The notes below the pieces were generated by a model. That model made no database searches and had not been told where the DNA came from. It was given only the letters and a program-made list of their open reading frames with translations. Below are positions 1 to 8,817 of a stretch of DNA of 64,000 nucleotides, in pieces. Within the stretch, counting starts at the first letter, position 1. Every line of letters starts with the position of its first letter. The position numbers and the translations under genes were made by a program. This stretch comes from Terasakiella sp033100395 (GTDB lineage Bacteria; Pseudomonadota; Alphaproteobacteria; Rhodospirillales; Terasakiellaceae): the NCBI RefSeq assembly GCF_033100395.1, contig NZ_JAWLVJ010000001.1:124001-188000 (forward strand), written 5' to 3'.

Positions 1-515
1 TTGCGCAGTTCCATCGCACCCGTGGAAGACATCATGACTTTTTCGTCAATTTCCAGGAATGGCAGGGTCGCAACGTCAGAACCTGTCGCGATCACGATGT
101 TTTCTGCCTTGACGATTTCTTCACCGCCATCGTTCAAGGACACGGTCACTTCATCTTCGCCTGTGACTTTACCTTCACCAACGATATATTTGACCTTGTT
201 CTTTTTCATCAGGAATTCAACGCCGCTTGTCAGCTGTTTTACAACGGCTTCCTTACGATCGATCATCTTGTCCAGATCAAGCTTCGGGGTCACCTTGATC
301 CCATGGTCCGCCATTTCGTGGGCAGCCATTTCATAAAGATGTGTGGATTGCAGCAGTGCCTTGGCCGGAATACAGCCGACGTTCAAACACGTACCGCCCA
401 ATGAGCCGCGCTTTTCAACAATTGCAGCTTTCAAACCCAGTTGCGCTGCACGGATGGCACATACATAACCGCCCGGACCACCGCCAATAACGACAACATC
501 AAAATTATCACTCAT
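1..515 (-). CDS. lpd: dihydrolipoyl dehydrogenase (E3), 5' part only
   Basis: This is the N-terminal 171 residues of dihydrolipoamide dehydrogenase, the FAD-dependent E3 subunit that reoxidises lipoyl groups of 2-oxoacid dehydrogenase complexes with NAD+. The window edge cuts the gene. Visible features are the FAD-binding GGGPGG fold motif right after the start (MSDNFDVVVIGGGPGG) and the redox-active disulfide motif GGTCLNVGCIP near residue 45. The ATG at 513-515 is preceded by a stretch reading AAAGGA/GGGAA on the minus strand. It lies 80 bases downstream of sucB, so it is the E3 of the 2-oxoglutarate dehydrogenase cluster. The family call is secure; the missing C-terminus cannot be checked here. 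Confidence 0.95.
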   Translation of the reverse strand, partial: MSDNFDVVVIGGGPGGYVCAIRAAQLGLKAAIVEKRGSLGGTCLNVGCIPAKALLQSTHLYEMAAHEMADHGIKVTPKLDLDKMIDRKEAVVKQLTSGVEFLMKKNKVKYIVGEGKVTGEDEVTVSLNDGGEEIVKAENIVIATGSDVATLPFLEIDEKVMMSSTGAMELR

Positions 516-546
516 ATTCTTCAATTCCCTAAAGGATAAAATTCAT

Positions 547-586
547 AAAAAAGCGGAAGACTGTATTTCATCAGCCTTCCGCTTAA
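547..586 (-). terminator. hairpin between sucB and lpd
   Basis: A perfect 9-bp inverted repeat (AAGCGGAAG at 551-559 and CTTCCGCTT at 576-584) sits just after the sucB stop. On the minus strand it is followed by TTTTTTAT. It could terminate or attenuate transcription before lpd, lowering E3 relative to E1/E2. Whether it stops transcription fully is inference. Confidence 0.6.
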
Positions 587-597
587 TTTGTTTGATC

Positions 598-2208
598 TTA
601 TGCGTCCAGCAAGATGCGTTGTGGATCTTCGAGGCACTCTTTTACACGTACCAGGAAGGACACAGCTTCACGACCGTCAATGATACGGTGATCATAAGAC
701 AGCGCCAGATACATCATCGGACGAGCCTGGATGGAACCATCCGGCATGACCATCGGACGCATCTGTGTTTTATGCATACCCAGGATCGCAGACTGTGGAC
801 GGTTCAGGATCGGTGCAGATAGCAAAGAGCCAAACACACCACCGTTAGAGATGGTAAATGTACCACCCATCATTTCGTCCATTTTCAGCTCGCCGCTACG
901 TGCGCGCTTACCAAAGTCAACGATATCGCCTTCGATCTGTGCCAGTGATTTTTCGTCACAATCACGTACAACAGGAACAACCAGACCAGTTGGGGACCCA
1001 ACCGCGATGCCCACGTCATAGTGATTTTTGTAAACGATGTCATCGCCATCGATCTCAGCATTAACCGCTGGCCATTCACGAAGCGCAGTCACACAAGCTT
1101 TGGTGAAGATACCCATGAAGCCAAGCTTCACGCCGTGTTTCTTTTCAAAGCCGTCTTTGTACTGTTTGCGCATTTCCAGAACGCCTGTCATATCGACTTC
1201 GTTCCAGGTTGTCAGAATAGCCGCTGTGTTTTGTGCTTCTTTCAGACGAGACGCGATCACTTTACGCAGGCGGGTCATTTTCACACGTTCTTCACGTGGA
1301 CCTTCCGGGCGTGGTGGGATCATTGCACCATTTGGTGTGCTGGAGGCTGGTGCTGCAGCAGCAGGAGCCGGAGCCGCCGCTTTTGGTGCAGGAGCCGCAG
1401 GTGCAGGGGCAGCCGCAGCCGCCTTGTCTTTATCAGCCTGACCGCTTTTAATGTACGCCAGAACGTCACCCTTGACCAGGCGACCGTCTTTGCCGGTTGC
1501 CGGGATTTTGGATGCATCCAGACCATTGTCGTTTACAAGCTTGCCAACAGCAGGTGAAAGTGGGTGTGCTGTGTTAGCCGCTGCTGCCGCAGGGGCAGAT
1601 GCAGCCGCAGCAGGGGCAGCAGCCGCAGGGGCAACCGCGCCAGCAGAAGCGCCAACCGCTACGCGGGCAACGACCTGACCGACTTCTACGTCTGTGTCTT
1701 CAGCAACGATGATTTCAGTGACAACACCCGCAACCGGGCTTGGCAGTTCAGCTGTAACTTTGTCTGTTTCAACTTCACACAGACCTTCGTCAACAGCGAC
1801 TTCATCGCCAACAGCCTTGAGCCAGCTTGCAACCGTCCCTTCGGTGATAGACTCACCCAGGTTTGGTACAACGATGTCAACAACTTCGCCTGTACCAGAT
1901 GAGGTAGCAGGGGCTGCAGCTTCAGCAGCAGGAGCGGCAGCCGCAGGGGCAACTGGTGCAGCAGCTTCGCCCGCTTCACCAACCATACAGAGAACAGCGC
2001 CAACTTCGACGTCTGTATCATCACCTGCAACGATTTCAACAAGTGTACCTGCAACGGGTGAAGGTACTTCGACAGTTACTTTGTCTGTTTCCAGCTCTAC
2101 AAGCGGTTCGTCAACAGCGACAGTGTCGCCGATATTTTTGAGCCACTTTGAGACCGTACCTTCAGATACGGACTCACCCAAAGCGGGAACAGTGATTTCT
2201 GTGGCCAT
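598..2208 (-). CDS. sucB: 2-oxoglutarate dehydrogenase E2, dihydrolipoyl succinyltransferase (two lipoyl domains)
   Basis: Core E2 of the 2-oxoglutarate dehydrogenase complex, transferring succinyl groups to CoA. The 536-residue protein has two lipoyl domains with ETDKVT motifs (lipoyl lysines about K43 and K150), each followed by an Ala/Pro-rich linker, then a peripheral-subunit-binding domain (about 220-260) and the catalytic acyltransferase domain ending with the HRIIDG active-site motif. Many SucB proteins (for example E. coli) carry a single lipoyl domain, so this one is long. The start at 2206-2208 is chosen because GAGGAAAC lies just upstream; an in-frame GTG four codons earlier overlaps that ribosome site. 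It follows sucA with a gap of 17 bases in the TCA operon. Confidence 0.95.
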   Translation of the reverse strand: MATEITVPALGESVSEGTVSKWLKNIGDTVAVDEPLVELETDKVTVEVPSPVAGTLVEIVAGDDTDVEVGAVLCMVGEAGEAAAPVAPAAAAPAAEAAAPATSSGTGEVVDIVVPNLGESITEGTVASWLKAVGDEVAVDEGLCEVETDKVTAELPSPVAGVVTEIIVAEDTDVEVGQVVARVAVGASAGAVAPAAAAPAAAASAPAAAAANTAHPLSPAVGKLVNDNGLDASKIPATGKDGRLVKGDVLAYIKSGQADKDKAAAAAPAPAAPAPKAAAPAPAAAAPASSTPNGAMIPPRPEGPREERVKMTRLRKVIASRLKEAQNTAAILTTWNEVDMTGVLEMRKQYKDGFEKKHGVKLGFMGIFTKACVTALREWPAVNAEIDGDDIVYKNHYDVGIAVGSPTGLVVPVVRDCDEKSLAQIEGDIVDFGKRARSGELKMDEMMGGTFTISNGGVFGSLLSAPILNRPQSAILGMHKTQMRPMVMPDGSIQARPMMYLALSYDHRIIDGREAVSFLVRVKECLEDPQRILLDA

Positions 2209-2225
2209 TTGTTTCCTCACAAATT

Positions 2226-5162
2226 CTATAGTTTAGATGCAGCCATTTTGGTCTCACGCGCGAACGGTGTTGGAAGGCTTTCCAACTTACCTGTCAGTGC
2301 TTCTTCGACCAGGAACTGTTGTTCAGCAACGTGGACTTTGTTCAGACCTGTTGCAGGTGATGCAGATGCGCGACGACCGGAGAAACCCGGGAAGCCACCC
2401 TTGATGCCCAACTCTTGGCAGATGTAGAGCAGGCGCGGGAAGACGAAGGACCAGTAGCCCATGTTCGCAGGTTCTTCCTGACACCAGACAAGCTCGGCAT
2501 TTGGATATTCAGCCAGCTTCTCTTTGATTGTCTCTTTCGGCCAAGGATAGAGTTGTTCAACACGGATGATGGCAACATCATCGATGTTCTTGTCGCGGCG
2601 TTGTTGCAGCAGGTCATAGTAAACTTTACCTGTACACAGAACGACACGCTTAACCTTCTTCTTGTCAGTCAGCTGATCGATTTCACCGATCACACGCTTA
2701 AAGCCGGAACCGGTTGTGAAATCAGCCAGCGTGCTTTGACACAGTTTGTGACGCAGCAGGGACTTCGGCGTGAAGATCACCAGTGGTTTACGGAAATTAC
2801 GACATTGCTGACGGCGCAGTGCGTGGAAATAGTTCGCAGGTGTTGTCAGGTTACAAACCTGCATGTTGTCTTCCGCACAAAGCTGCAGGTAACGTTCCGG
2901 ACGGGCTGAAGAGTGCTCAGGACCCTGACCTTCATAACCGTGTGGCAGCAGCATGGTTACACCAGAAAGACGCAGCCATTTTGATTCGCCAGAAGAAATG
3001 AACTGGTCAATCATCATCTGCGCACCGTTGGCGAAGTCACCAAACTGTGCTTCCCACATCACCAGTGCATTTGGTTCTGCAAGAGAATACCCATATTCAA
3101 AACCAAGAACAGACAGTTCGATCAGCGGGCTGTCGATAACTTCGTAGTCACCCTGACCTTCACGAATGTTGTTCAGCGGACGATAACGTTCTTCGCTTTC
3201 CTGATCCACGATCACGGAGTGACGCTGGGAGAATGTCCCGCGACCGCAATCCTGGCCGCTTAGTCGAACCTTATGGCCTTCCAGCAAAAGAGAACCAAAC
3301 GCAAGCGCTTCACCCGTTGCCCAATCGATCCCTTCACCGGTCTCGATCATTTTGGACTTGGCTTTCAGCTGACGCAGAACCTTTTTGTTAACCGAGAAGT
3401 TTTCCGGCGCTGTTGAAATGGCTTTACCCACTTCGCGCAGGATATCTTCGGAAACAGAGGTATCTTCGTTGCGATGTTCTTCTTCACCGCGGGCATTTGC
3501 CATGCCTTCCCACTTGCCTTCAAACCAGTCGGCTTTGTTTGGCTTGTAGGAATTACCAGCTTCGAATTCTTCTTCCATGCGTGCACGGAAAGTATCATAG
3601 ATGTCCTGAACCTGTTGTTCCGTCAGAACTTTCTCAGCCACCAGGCGCTGTGCGTAAAGCTCGCAAGTCGTTGTCTGGTTTTTGATGGTCTTATACATGT
3701 GCGGGTTGGTGAACATCGGCTCGTCAGATTCGTTATGGCCGTGACGGCGATAACAGAACATGTCGATAACAACGTCCTTACCAAATTCCTGACGGTATTC
3801 GGTTGCGATACGTGCAACGTGAACCACAGCTTCCGGATCATCCCCGTTTACGTGGAAGATCGGGGCCTGAACCATTTTCGCAACATCAGAAGGATACTGG
3901 CTGGAACGAGAATAGTGCGGCGCTGTTGTGAAACCAATCTGGTTGTTCACGATGATGTGCATGGTACCGCCGACATTATAGCCGCGCAGTTCAGACATGG
4001 CGTGACCTTCAGGGACAATACCCTGACCGGAATAAGCCGCATCCCCGTGCAACAACAGTGGCATAACCTGTGAACGTGGACCGCCCAGCTGTTCCTGTTT
4101 CGCACGAACCTTACCATGAACAACCGGGTTAACCAGCTCCAGGTGAGACGGGTTCGCTGTCAGTGACAGGTGAACAGTGTTGCCATCGAATTCACGGTCA
4201 GCACTTGTACCGAGGTGATATTTAACGTCGCCGGAACCTTCAACGTCATCCGGGTTGGATGAATTGCCCTGGAATTCAGAGAACAAAGCGCGGAAAGGTT
4301 TGTGCATGACGTTGGTCAGAACGTTCAGTCGGCCACGGTGTGGCATACCCAGAACAACCTCTTTCAGGCCCAGCTGTGCGCCGCGCTTGAGGATTTGTTC
4401 CATGGCCGGGATGAGAGACTCACCACCTTCAAGACCAAAACGTTTTGTACCCGTATATTTCTTGTCGAGGAACTGTTCGAAACCTTCAGCTTCGGTCAAA
4501 CGTTCCAGAATGGCCGTCTTCCCCTTAACCGTGAAGTCCGACTGGTTTTCCGACGATTCAATGCGACGCTGGATCCAGGATTTCTCTTCCGGTTCCTGAA
4601 TGTGCATGAATTCCACACCGATGTGACGGCAGTATGTGGATTGAATCTTTTCAACGATTTCACGCAGCGTGGCTGTTTCCAGCCCCAGAACGAAATCGAT
4701 AAAGATCGGACGATCCATATCGGCGTCTGTGAAACCGTATGATTTCGGATCAAGCTCAGGGTGGTAATCGTTCCCTTCGATCCCCAACGGATCGAAGCGG
4801 GCGATCAGGTGACCGCGAACACGATAAGAACGGATCAACATCAGTGCGCGGATACTATCCAGTGTCGCAGCACGGATGGCATCATCGTCAGCTTGTGCAT
4901 AAACAGCACCCGCTTGTGGCTGTGCATTCGCAACCGGAGCGGTTACGGCACTGACGCCTGTGTTGACTACACCATGACTTGGTTTATTCCAACTTGGACC
5001 GGAGAGGTTCTGAAGTGCTTCCAGACCTTCTTCACGTAATCCTGAGAAAAAAGCAACCCAGCTCTGATCTACAGAGGAGGGGTCTTTCATATAACGGGCA
5101 TACAATTCTGCGAGATACACAGTGTTGTTGCCATTTAGGACTGATTCAGGGGTATCGACCAT
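2226..5162 (-). CDS. sucA: 2-oxoglutarate dehydrogenase E1 component
   Basis: Thiamine-diphosphate-dependent E1 that decarboxylates 2-oxoglutarate and transfers the succinyl group to the lipoyl arm of SucB. At 978 residues it has full family length. The N-terminus (MVDTPESVLNGNNTVYLAEL) and the segment HRGRLNVLTNV are typical of OdhA/SucA, as is the HGYEGQGPEHSSAR stretch in the transketolase-like pyrimidine domain. It begins about 100 bases after sucD and is followed by sucB after 17 bases, so E1 and E2 are co-transcribed. A minus-strand AGGGAAAA precedes the start. No oddities were seen. Confidence 0.97.
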   Translation of the reverse strand: MVDTPESVLNGNNTVYLAELYARYMKDPSSVDQSWVAFFSGLREEGLEALQNLSGPSWNKPSHGVVNTGVSAVTAPVANAQPQAGAVYAQADDDAIRAATLDSIRALMLIRSYRVRGHLIARFDPLGIEGNDYHPELDPKSYGFTDADMDRPIFIDFVLGLETATLREIVEKIQSTYCRHIGVEFMHIQEPEEKSWIQRRIESSENQSDFTVKGKTAILERLTEAEGFEQFLDKKYTGTKRFGLEGGESLIPAMEQILKRGAQLGLKEVVLGMPHRGRLNVLTNVMHKPFRALFSEFQGNSSNPDDVEGSGDVKYHLGTSADREFDGNTVHLSLTANPSHLELVNPVVHGKVRAKQEQLGGPRSQVMPLLLHGDAAYSGQGIVPEGHAMSELRGYNVGGTMHIIVNNQIGFTTAPHYSRSSQYPSDVAKMVQAPIFHVNGDDPEAVVHVARIATEYRQEFGKDVVIDMFCYRRHGHNESDEPMFTNPHMYKTIKNQTTTCELYAQRLVAEKVLTEQQVQDIYDTFRARMEEEFEAGNSYKPNKADWFEGKWEGMANARGEEEHRNEDTSVSEDILREVGKAISTAPENFSVNKKVLRQLKAKSKMIETGEGIDWATGEALAFGSLLLEGHKVRLSGQDCGRGTFSQRHSVIVDQESEERYRPLNNIREGQGDYEVIDSPLIELSVLGFEYGYSLAEPNALVMWEAQFGDFANGAQMMIDQFISSGESKWLRLSGVTMLLPHGYEGQGPEHSSARPERYLQLCAEDNMQVCNLTTPANYFHALRRQQCRNFRKPLVIFTPKSLLRHKLCQSTLADFTTGSGFKRVIGEIDQLTDKKKVKRVVLCTGKVYYDLLQQRRDKNIDDVAIIRVEQLYPWPKETIKEKLAEYPNAELVWCQEEPANMGYWSFVFPRLLYICQELGIKGGFPGFSGRRASASPATGLNKVHVAEQQFLVEEALTGKLESLPTPFARETKMAASKL

Positions 5163-5180
5163 ATTTTATTTTCCCTAGAG

Positions 5181-5217
5181 GAGTGCGGCTTGTCCCATAA
5201 CCCAACAAACCGCACTC
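5181..5217 (-). other. hairpin between sucD and sucA
   Basis: A perfect inverted repeat (GAGTGCGG at 5181-5188 and CCGCACTC at 5210-5217, 21-base loop) lies in the 98-base sucD-sucA spacer, close upstream of the sucA ribosome site. On the minus strand it lacks a T-tract, so it is more likely an mRNA stability or processing element than a terminator. That role is inference. Confidence 0.45.
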
Positions 5218-5260
5218 TTTCTGCCATAACTAGGCTGGATGATTACTCATCCATTAATGA

Positions 5261-6136
5261 TTAGCCGTTCAACAGCTTAACCATTGTGCTACCGATAGAA
5301 GCAGGAGAGTCTGCAACAGCAAAGCCAGCAGATTTCATTGCGTCCATTTTCGCATCAGCAGTACCTTGACCACCGGAAATGATGGCACCAGCGTGGCCCA
5401 TACGTTTTCCAGGAGGCGCAGTAACACCAGCGATAAAGCCAACGATAGGCTTCTTCACTTTAGACTGTTTGAGGAATTCACAAGCTTCTTCCTCTGCAGT
5501 ACCACCGATTTCACCGATCATTACGATGGATTCAGTTTCATCATCAGCCAGGAACATTTCCAGGCAATCGATGAAGTTTGTGCCGTTTACAGGGTCACCA
5601 CCGATACCGATACAAGTTGTTTGGCCCAGACCAGCAGCTGTTGTTTGGTGAACAGCTTCGTAAGTCAGCGTACCAGAACGAGAAACGATACCAACAGAAC
5701 CACGCTGGTGAATGTGACCAGGCATGATACCGATCTTACATTCGCCCGGTGTGATCACACCTGGGCAGTTTGGACCAACAAGGCGCGTGTTGGAGTTCGC
5801 CAAAGCGCGTTTCACTTTAACCATGTCCATCACAGGAATACCTTCTGTGATACAAACAGCCAGTTCGATCTCAGCATCAATTGCTTCCAGGATCGCATCA
5901 GCTGCGAAGGGTGGTGGAACGTAGATTACAGAAGCGTTTGCGCCTGTACGTTCTTTAGCGTCCGCAACAGTGTCAAAAACAGGGAGGTCAAGGTGCTTGG
6001 TGCCACCTTTGCCTGGTGTTACACCACCAACCATTTGTGTACCGTAAGCAATCGCTTGCTCAGAGTGGAATGTACCTTGTGCGCCAGTGAAACCCTGACA
6101 GATGACTTTTGTGTCTTTATTGATAAGGCAAGACAT
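5261..6136 (-). CDS. sucD: succinyl-CoA synthetase alpha subunit
   Basis: Alpha subunit of succinate-CoA ligase, which makes ATP or GTP from succinyl-CoA. The 291-residue protein has the N-terminal CoA-binding Rossmann domain (GFTGAQGTFHSEQA), the GPNCPG motif and the ligase domain with the phosphohistidine motif GHAGA (H248). Its start lies one base past the sucC stop, so the two subunits are translationally coupled and probably made in equal amounts. Length and motifs are normal for the family. Confidence 0.97.
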   Translation of the reverse strand: MSCLINKDTKVICQGFTGAQGTFHSEQAIAYGTQMVGGVTPGKGGTKHLDLPVFDTVADAKERTGANASVIYVPPPFAADAILEAIDAEIELAVCITEGIPVMDMVKVKRALANSNTRLVGPNCPGVITPGECKIGIMPGHIHQRGSVGIVSRSGTLTYEAVHQTTAAGLGQTTCIGIGGDPVNGTNFIDCLEMFLADDETESIVMIGEIGGTAEEEACEFLKQSKVKKPIVGFIAGVTAPPGKRMGHAGAIISGGQGTADAKMDAMKSAGFAVADSPASIGSTMVKLLNG

Positions 6137-6137
6137 G

Positions 6138-7337
6138 TTACGCGGCCTCCTTCACGGCTTTCACGACTTTCTCAGCCGCGTCAGCGAGGTTATCAGCAGT
6201 GATGATCGGCAAACCAGATTCAGACAGAATCTTTTTGCCTTGCTCTACGTTTGTACCTTCAAGACGTACAACGAGTGGAACGTTCAGGGAAACTTCGCGG
6301 GCCGCAGCCACAACGCCGTCTGCAATCACGTCACAACGCATGATACCACCGAAGATGTTAACCAGGATGCCTTCAACGTTTGGATCAGAAAGGATCAGTT
6401 TGAACGCTTCAGTTACGCGCTCTTTCGTCGCCCCGCCACCAACGTCGAGGAAGTTAGCTGGCTCACCACCGTACAGTTTGATGATGTCCATTGTACCCAT
6501 CGCAAGACCGGCACCGTTCACCATACAGCCAATTGTACCATCAAGTTTGATGTAGTTGAGGTCGTGCTTGGAAGCTTCCAGTTCCATTGCATCTTCTTCG
6601 TCTTCGTCGCGCATTTCTTCGACTTCTTTTTGACGATAAAGTGCGTTTGAATCGAAGTTCATTTTCGCATCAAGTGCAACCAGCTCATCATCACCAGTTA
6701 CAACCAGTGGGTTGATTTCCAGCATGGAAGCGTCTGTGTCGCAGAATGCTTTGTAAAGTGCAGCCAGGATCTTGGAGCAAGACTTGACTTGCGCGCCTTT
6801 AAGACCCAGACCAAAAGCAACCTGACGTGTGTGGAAAGGCATGATGCCTGTTGCTGGATCGATAGAAACAGTCAGGATCTTTTCCGGAGTTTCTTCCGCA
6901 ACAGTTTCAATGTCCATACCGCCTTCTGTGGAAGCCATGATGGTTACGCTGTCAGTTGCACGGTCGATCAACAGAGCCAGGTACAGTTCAGAGCGGATGT
7001 CACAACCATCTTCGATGTAAACACGCTTAACTTCTTTACCTTCTGGACCAGACTGGTGCGTTACCAGAGTAGCGCCGAGCATTTGCCCTGCGTTTTCTGC
7101 AACTTCATCAACTGATTTTACAACGCGCACGCCGCCGGCTTCGCCAGCTGATGCTTCTTTAAATTTACCCTTACCACGGCCACCGGCGTGGATTTGGGAT
7201 TTAACAACAAAAACTGGTCCACCCAGTTTTTGTGCTTCTGAGCGAGCTTCTTCAGCAGTGTAAGCAACACCACCGTTGAGTACGTTTACACCGTACTTCT
7301 TTAGAACCTGCTTAGCTTGATACTCATGAATGTTCAT
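6138..7337 (-). CDS. sucC: succinyl-CoA synthetase beta subunit (ADP-forming type)
   Basis: Beta subunit of succinate-CoA ligase; it carries the nucleotide-binding ATP-grasp domain and the succinate site. The 399-residue protein starts MNIHEYQAKQVLKKYGV, the standard SucC N-terminus, and contains KSQIHAGGRGK (ATP-grasp), EINPLVVTGDDELVALDAKM (metal-binding) and GGGATKERVTEAF toward the C-terminus. It is followed directly by sucD and preceded by mdh across 111 bases that hold a terminator-like hairpin. Confidence 0.97.
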   Translation of the reverse strand: MNIHEYQAKQVLKKYGVNVLNGGVAYTAEEARSEAQKLGGPVFVVKSQIHAGGRGKGKFKEASAGEAGGVRVVKSVDEVAENAGQMLGATLVTHQSGPEGKEVKRVYIEDGCDIRSELYLALLIDRATDSVTIMASTEGGMDIETVAEETPEKILTVSIDPATGIMPFHTRQVAFGLGLKGAQVKSCSKILAALYKAFCDTDASMLEINPLVVTGDDELVALDAKMNFDSNALYRQKEVEEMRDEDEEDAMELEASKHDLNYIKLDGTIGCMVNGAGLAMGTMDIIKLYGGEPANFLDVGGGATKERVTEAFKLILSDPNVEGILVNIFGGIMRCDVIADGVVAAAREVSLNVPLVVRLEGTNVEQGKKILSESGLPIITADNLADAAEKVVKAVKEAA

Positions 7338-7404
7338 CTTTGCTTTGCCTCAAAGTGTGAAAAAGGAATACCCATTTTCAGGATGATTAGTTTTGAACGT
7401 TCCC

Positions 7405-7442
7405 TAAATAAAGAAGCGGGGCAACTTGCCATCACCCCGCAG
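7405..7442 (-). terminator. terminator-like hairpin between mdh and sucC
   Basis: Inverted repeat GCGGGG (7416-7421) / CCCCGC (7435-7440) just after the mdh stop. On the minus strand the stem is followed by TTCTTTATTTA. It may partly uncouple mdh from sucCDAB. The T-tract is imperfect, so read-through is likely. Confidence 0.5.
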
Positions 7443-7448
7443 ACTTCA

Positions 7449-8405
7449 TTATTTAGCCATTTGTTCTTTAGTTGCTGCAATCAGGCCTTGAACGGCGTTG
7501 ACTGAGTTGTCGAACATAGCTTTTTCTTCGTCGTTCAGGTCAATCTCAACAACTTTCTCGATACCGTTGGCACCGATGATTGTTGGAACACCAACATAAA
7601 CGCCGTCCAGACCGTATTGGCCGTCAACCCAAGCTGCACAAGGCAGCAGGCGACGCTGGTCTTTCAGGTAAGATTCAGCCATCTGAATTGCAGAAGCTGC
7701 TGGTGCGTAGAACGCAGAACCAGTTTTCAGCAGACCAACGATTTCGGCACCGCCGTCACGTGTACGTTGAACGATTTCGTCCATTTTTTCACGTGTGGTC
7801 CAACCCATTTCGATCAGGTCAGGAACCGGAATACCGGCAACTGCAGAGTAACGCTCCAGCGGTACCATTGTATCGCCGTGGCCACCCAGTACGAAGGCTG
7901 TTACGTCTTCAACAGATACGTCGAATTCTTCAGCCAGGAAGTAACGGAAGCGTGCTGAATCCAGAACGCCAGCCATACCAACAACTTTGTTGTGTGGCAG
8001 ACCAGAAACTTCGCGCAGTGCCCAAACCATCGCGTCCAGCGGGTTTGTGATACAAATTACAAATGCGTCTGGCGCATATTGCTTGATGCCTTCACCAACA
8101 GACTTCATGACTGAAGCGTTGATGCCGATCAGGTCATCACGGCTCATGCCAGGCTTACGAGGTACGCCAGCAGTTACGATAACAACGTCTGCACCTTCGA
8201 TGTCTTTGTAGTCGGTAGTCCCTGAGAATGAAGCGTTGAAGCAATCAACTGGAGAGCTTTCCGCGATGTCCAGACCCTTACCCTGTGGAATGCCGTCTGC
8301 AATGTCAAAAAGGACAACGTCGCCCAATTCTTTCAGACCTGCCAGGTGAGCCAGTGTGCCGCCGATGTTACCAGCGCCGATTAACGCAATCTTGTTCCGT
8401 GCCAT
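7449..8405 (-). CDS. mdh: malate dehydrogenase (LDH-like type)
   Basis: NAD-dependent malate dehydrogenase, converting malate to oxaloacetate in the TCA cycle. The 318-residue protein has the NAD-binding GAGNIGG motif near the N-terminus, the substrate-loop segment VPRKPGMSRDDL with specificity arginine, ITNPLDAM, and the catalytic GGHGD histidine near residue 175. These features fit the LDH-like bacterial MDH group common in Alphaproteobacteria. The start at 8403-8405 (MARNKIALIG) follows GAGGGAAG on the minus strand; upstream in-frame ATG codons give an unlikely 25-residue extension. It heads the mdh-sucCDAB-lpd cluster. Confidence 0.96.
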   Translation of the reverse strand: MARNKIALIGAGNIGGTLAHLAGLKELGDVVLFDIADGIPQGKGLDIAESSPVDCFNASFSGTTDYKDIEGADVVIVTAGVPRKPGMSRDDLIGINASVMKSVGEGIKQYAPDAFVICITNPLDAMVWALREVSGLPHNKVVGMAGVLDSARFRYFLAEEFDVSVEDVTAFVLGGHGDTMVPLERYSAVAGIPVPDLIEMGWTTREKMDEIVQRTRDGGAEIVGLLKTGSAFYAPAASAIQMAESYLKDQRRLLPCAAWVDGQYGLDGVYVGVPTIIGANGIEKVVEIDLNDEEKAMFDNSVNAVQGLIAATKEQMAK

Positions 8406-8817
8406 GGAGAATCTTCCCTCGATGCGGTTAAATAAATAAAGCTGGACCCCGTCATATAGAGACATACGACAAAAGTCCAAAAACCCGTCCGAGGTTAGTA
8501 GCGTGATTCTTGACGTAGAGCAAGTCTTGTTTCCAAAAACTTACCTGCTTAACCCCGCAGAAACCCTAGCCTTTAGACCAGAGTGGTCTTACCAAGCTGC
8601 GTAAAACTGGGTATCACCCGCTCTGAAATTTTCGAAAAGCGAGAGAACCCCTAGGGTTTAATAATATTTCAACGTAAAATGCTGTGGTGCAGCATAGCCA
8701 CGGTGTGGTGATACCATGCATTACACGCATGCACTGACCCATAATTGTGCATGCGCGAATCTATAAAAAGGATCAATTTCAACCCTGCGTCATGAAAACC
8801 GATTCCATGGTTGAAAA
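8406..8817. other. palindrome-rich non-coding spacer between mdh and zapE
   Basis: No plausible gene was found in these 412 bases. The stretch probably holds the promoter and long leader of the mdh-suc operon (minus strand). It is dense in inverted repeats: CGCATGCAC/GTGCATGCG at 8726-8734 and 8747-8755 (perfect, 12-base spacer), ATGCTG/CAGCAT at 8679-8695 (5-base loop), and a near-palindrome AACCCCTAGGGTT around 8646-8658. These may be operators or a structured leader or small RNA. Function unknown. Confidence 0.5.

Noticed and set aside
1694..2236. Plus-strand Ser/Thr-rich frame across sucB
   Set aside because: Antisense of the Ala/Pro/Glu-rich lipoyl linker regions of sucB; low-complexity shadow.
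5366..6202. 278-codon plus-strand frame over sucD and the end of sucC
   Set aside because: Opposite two well-conserved coding genes and without family features.
8490..8660. Possible sigma-70 promoter for mdh (TTGGAC/TATATG on the minus strand)
   Set aside because: The -35 match is weak and other equally good hexamers occur; not strong enough to list.
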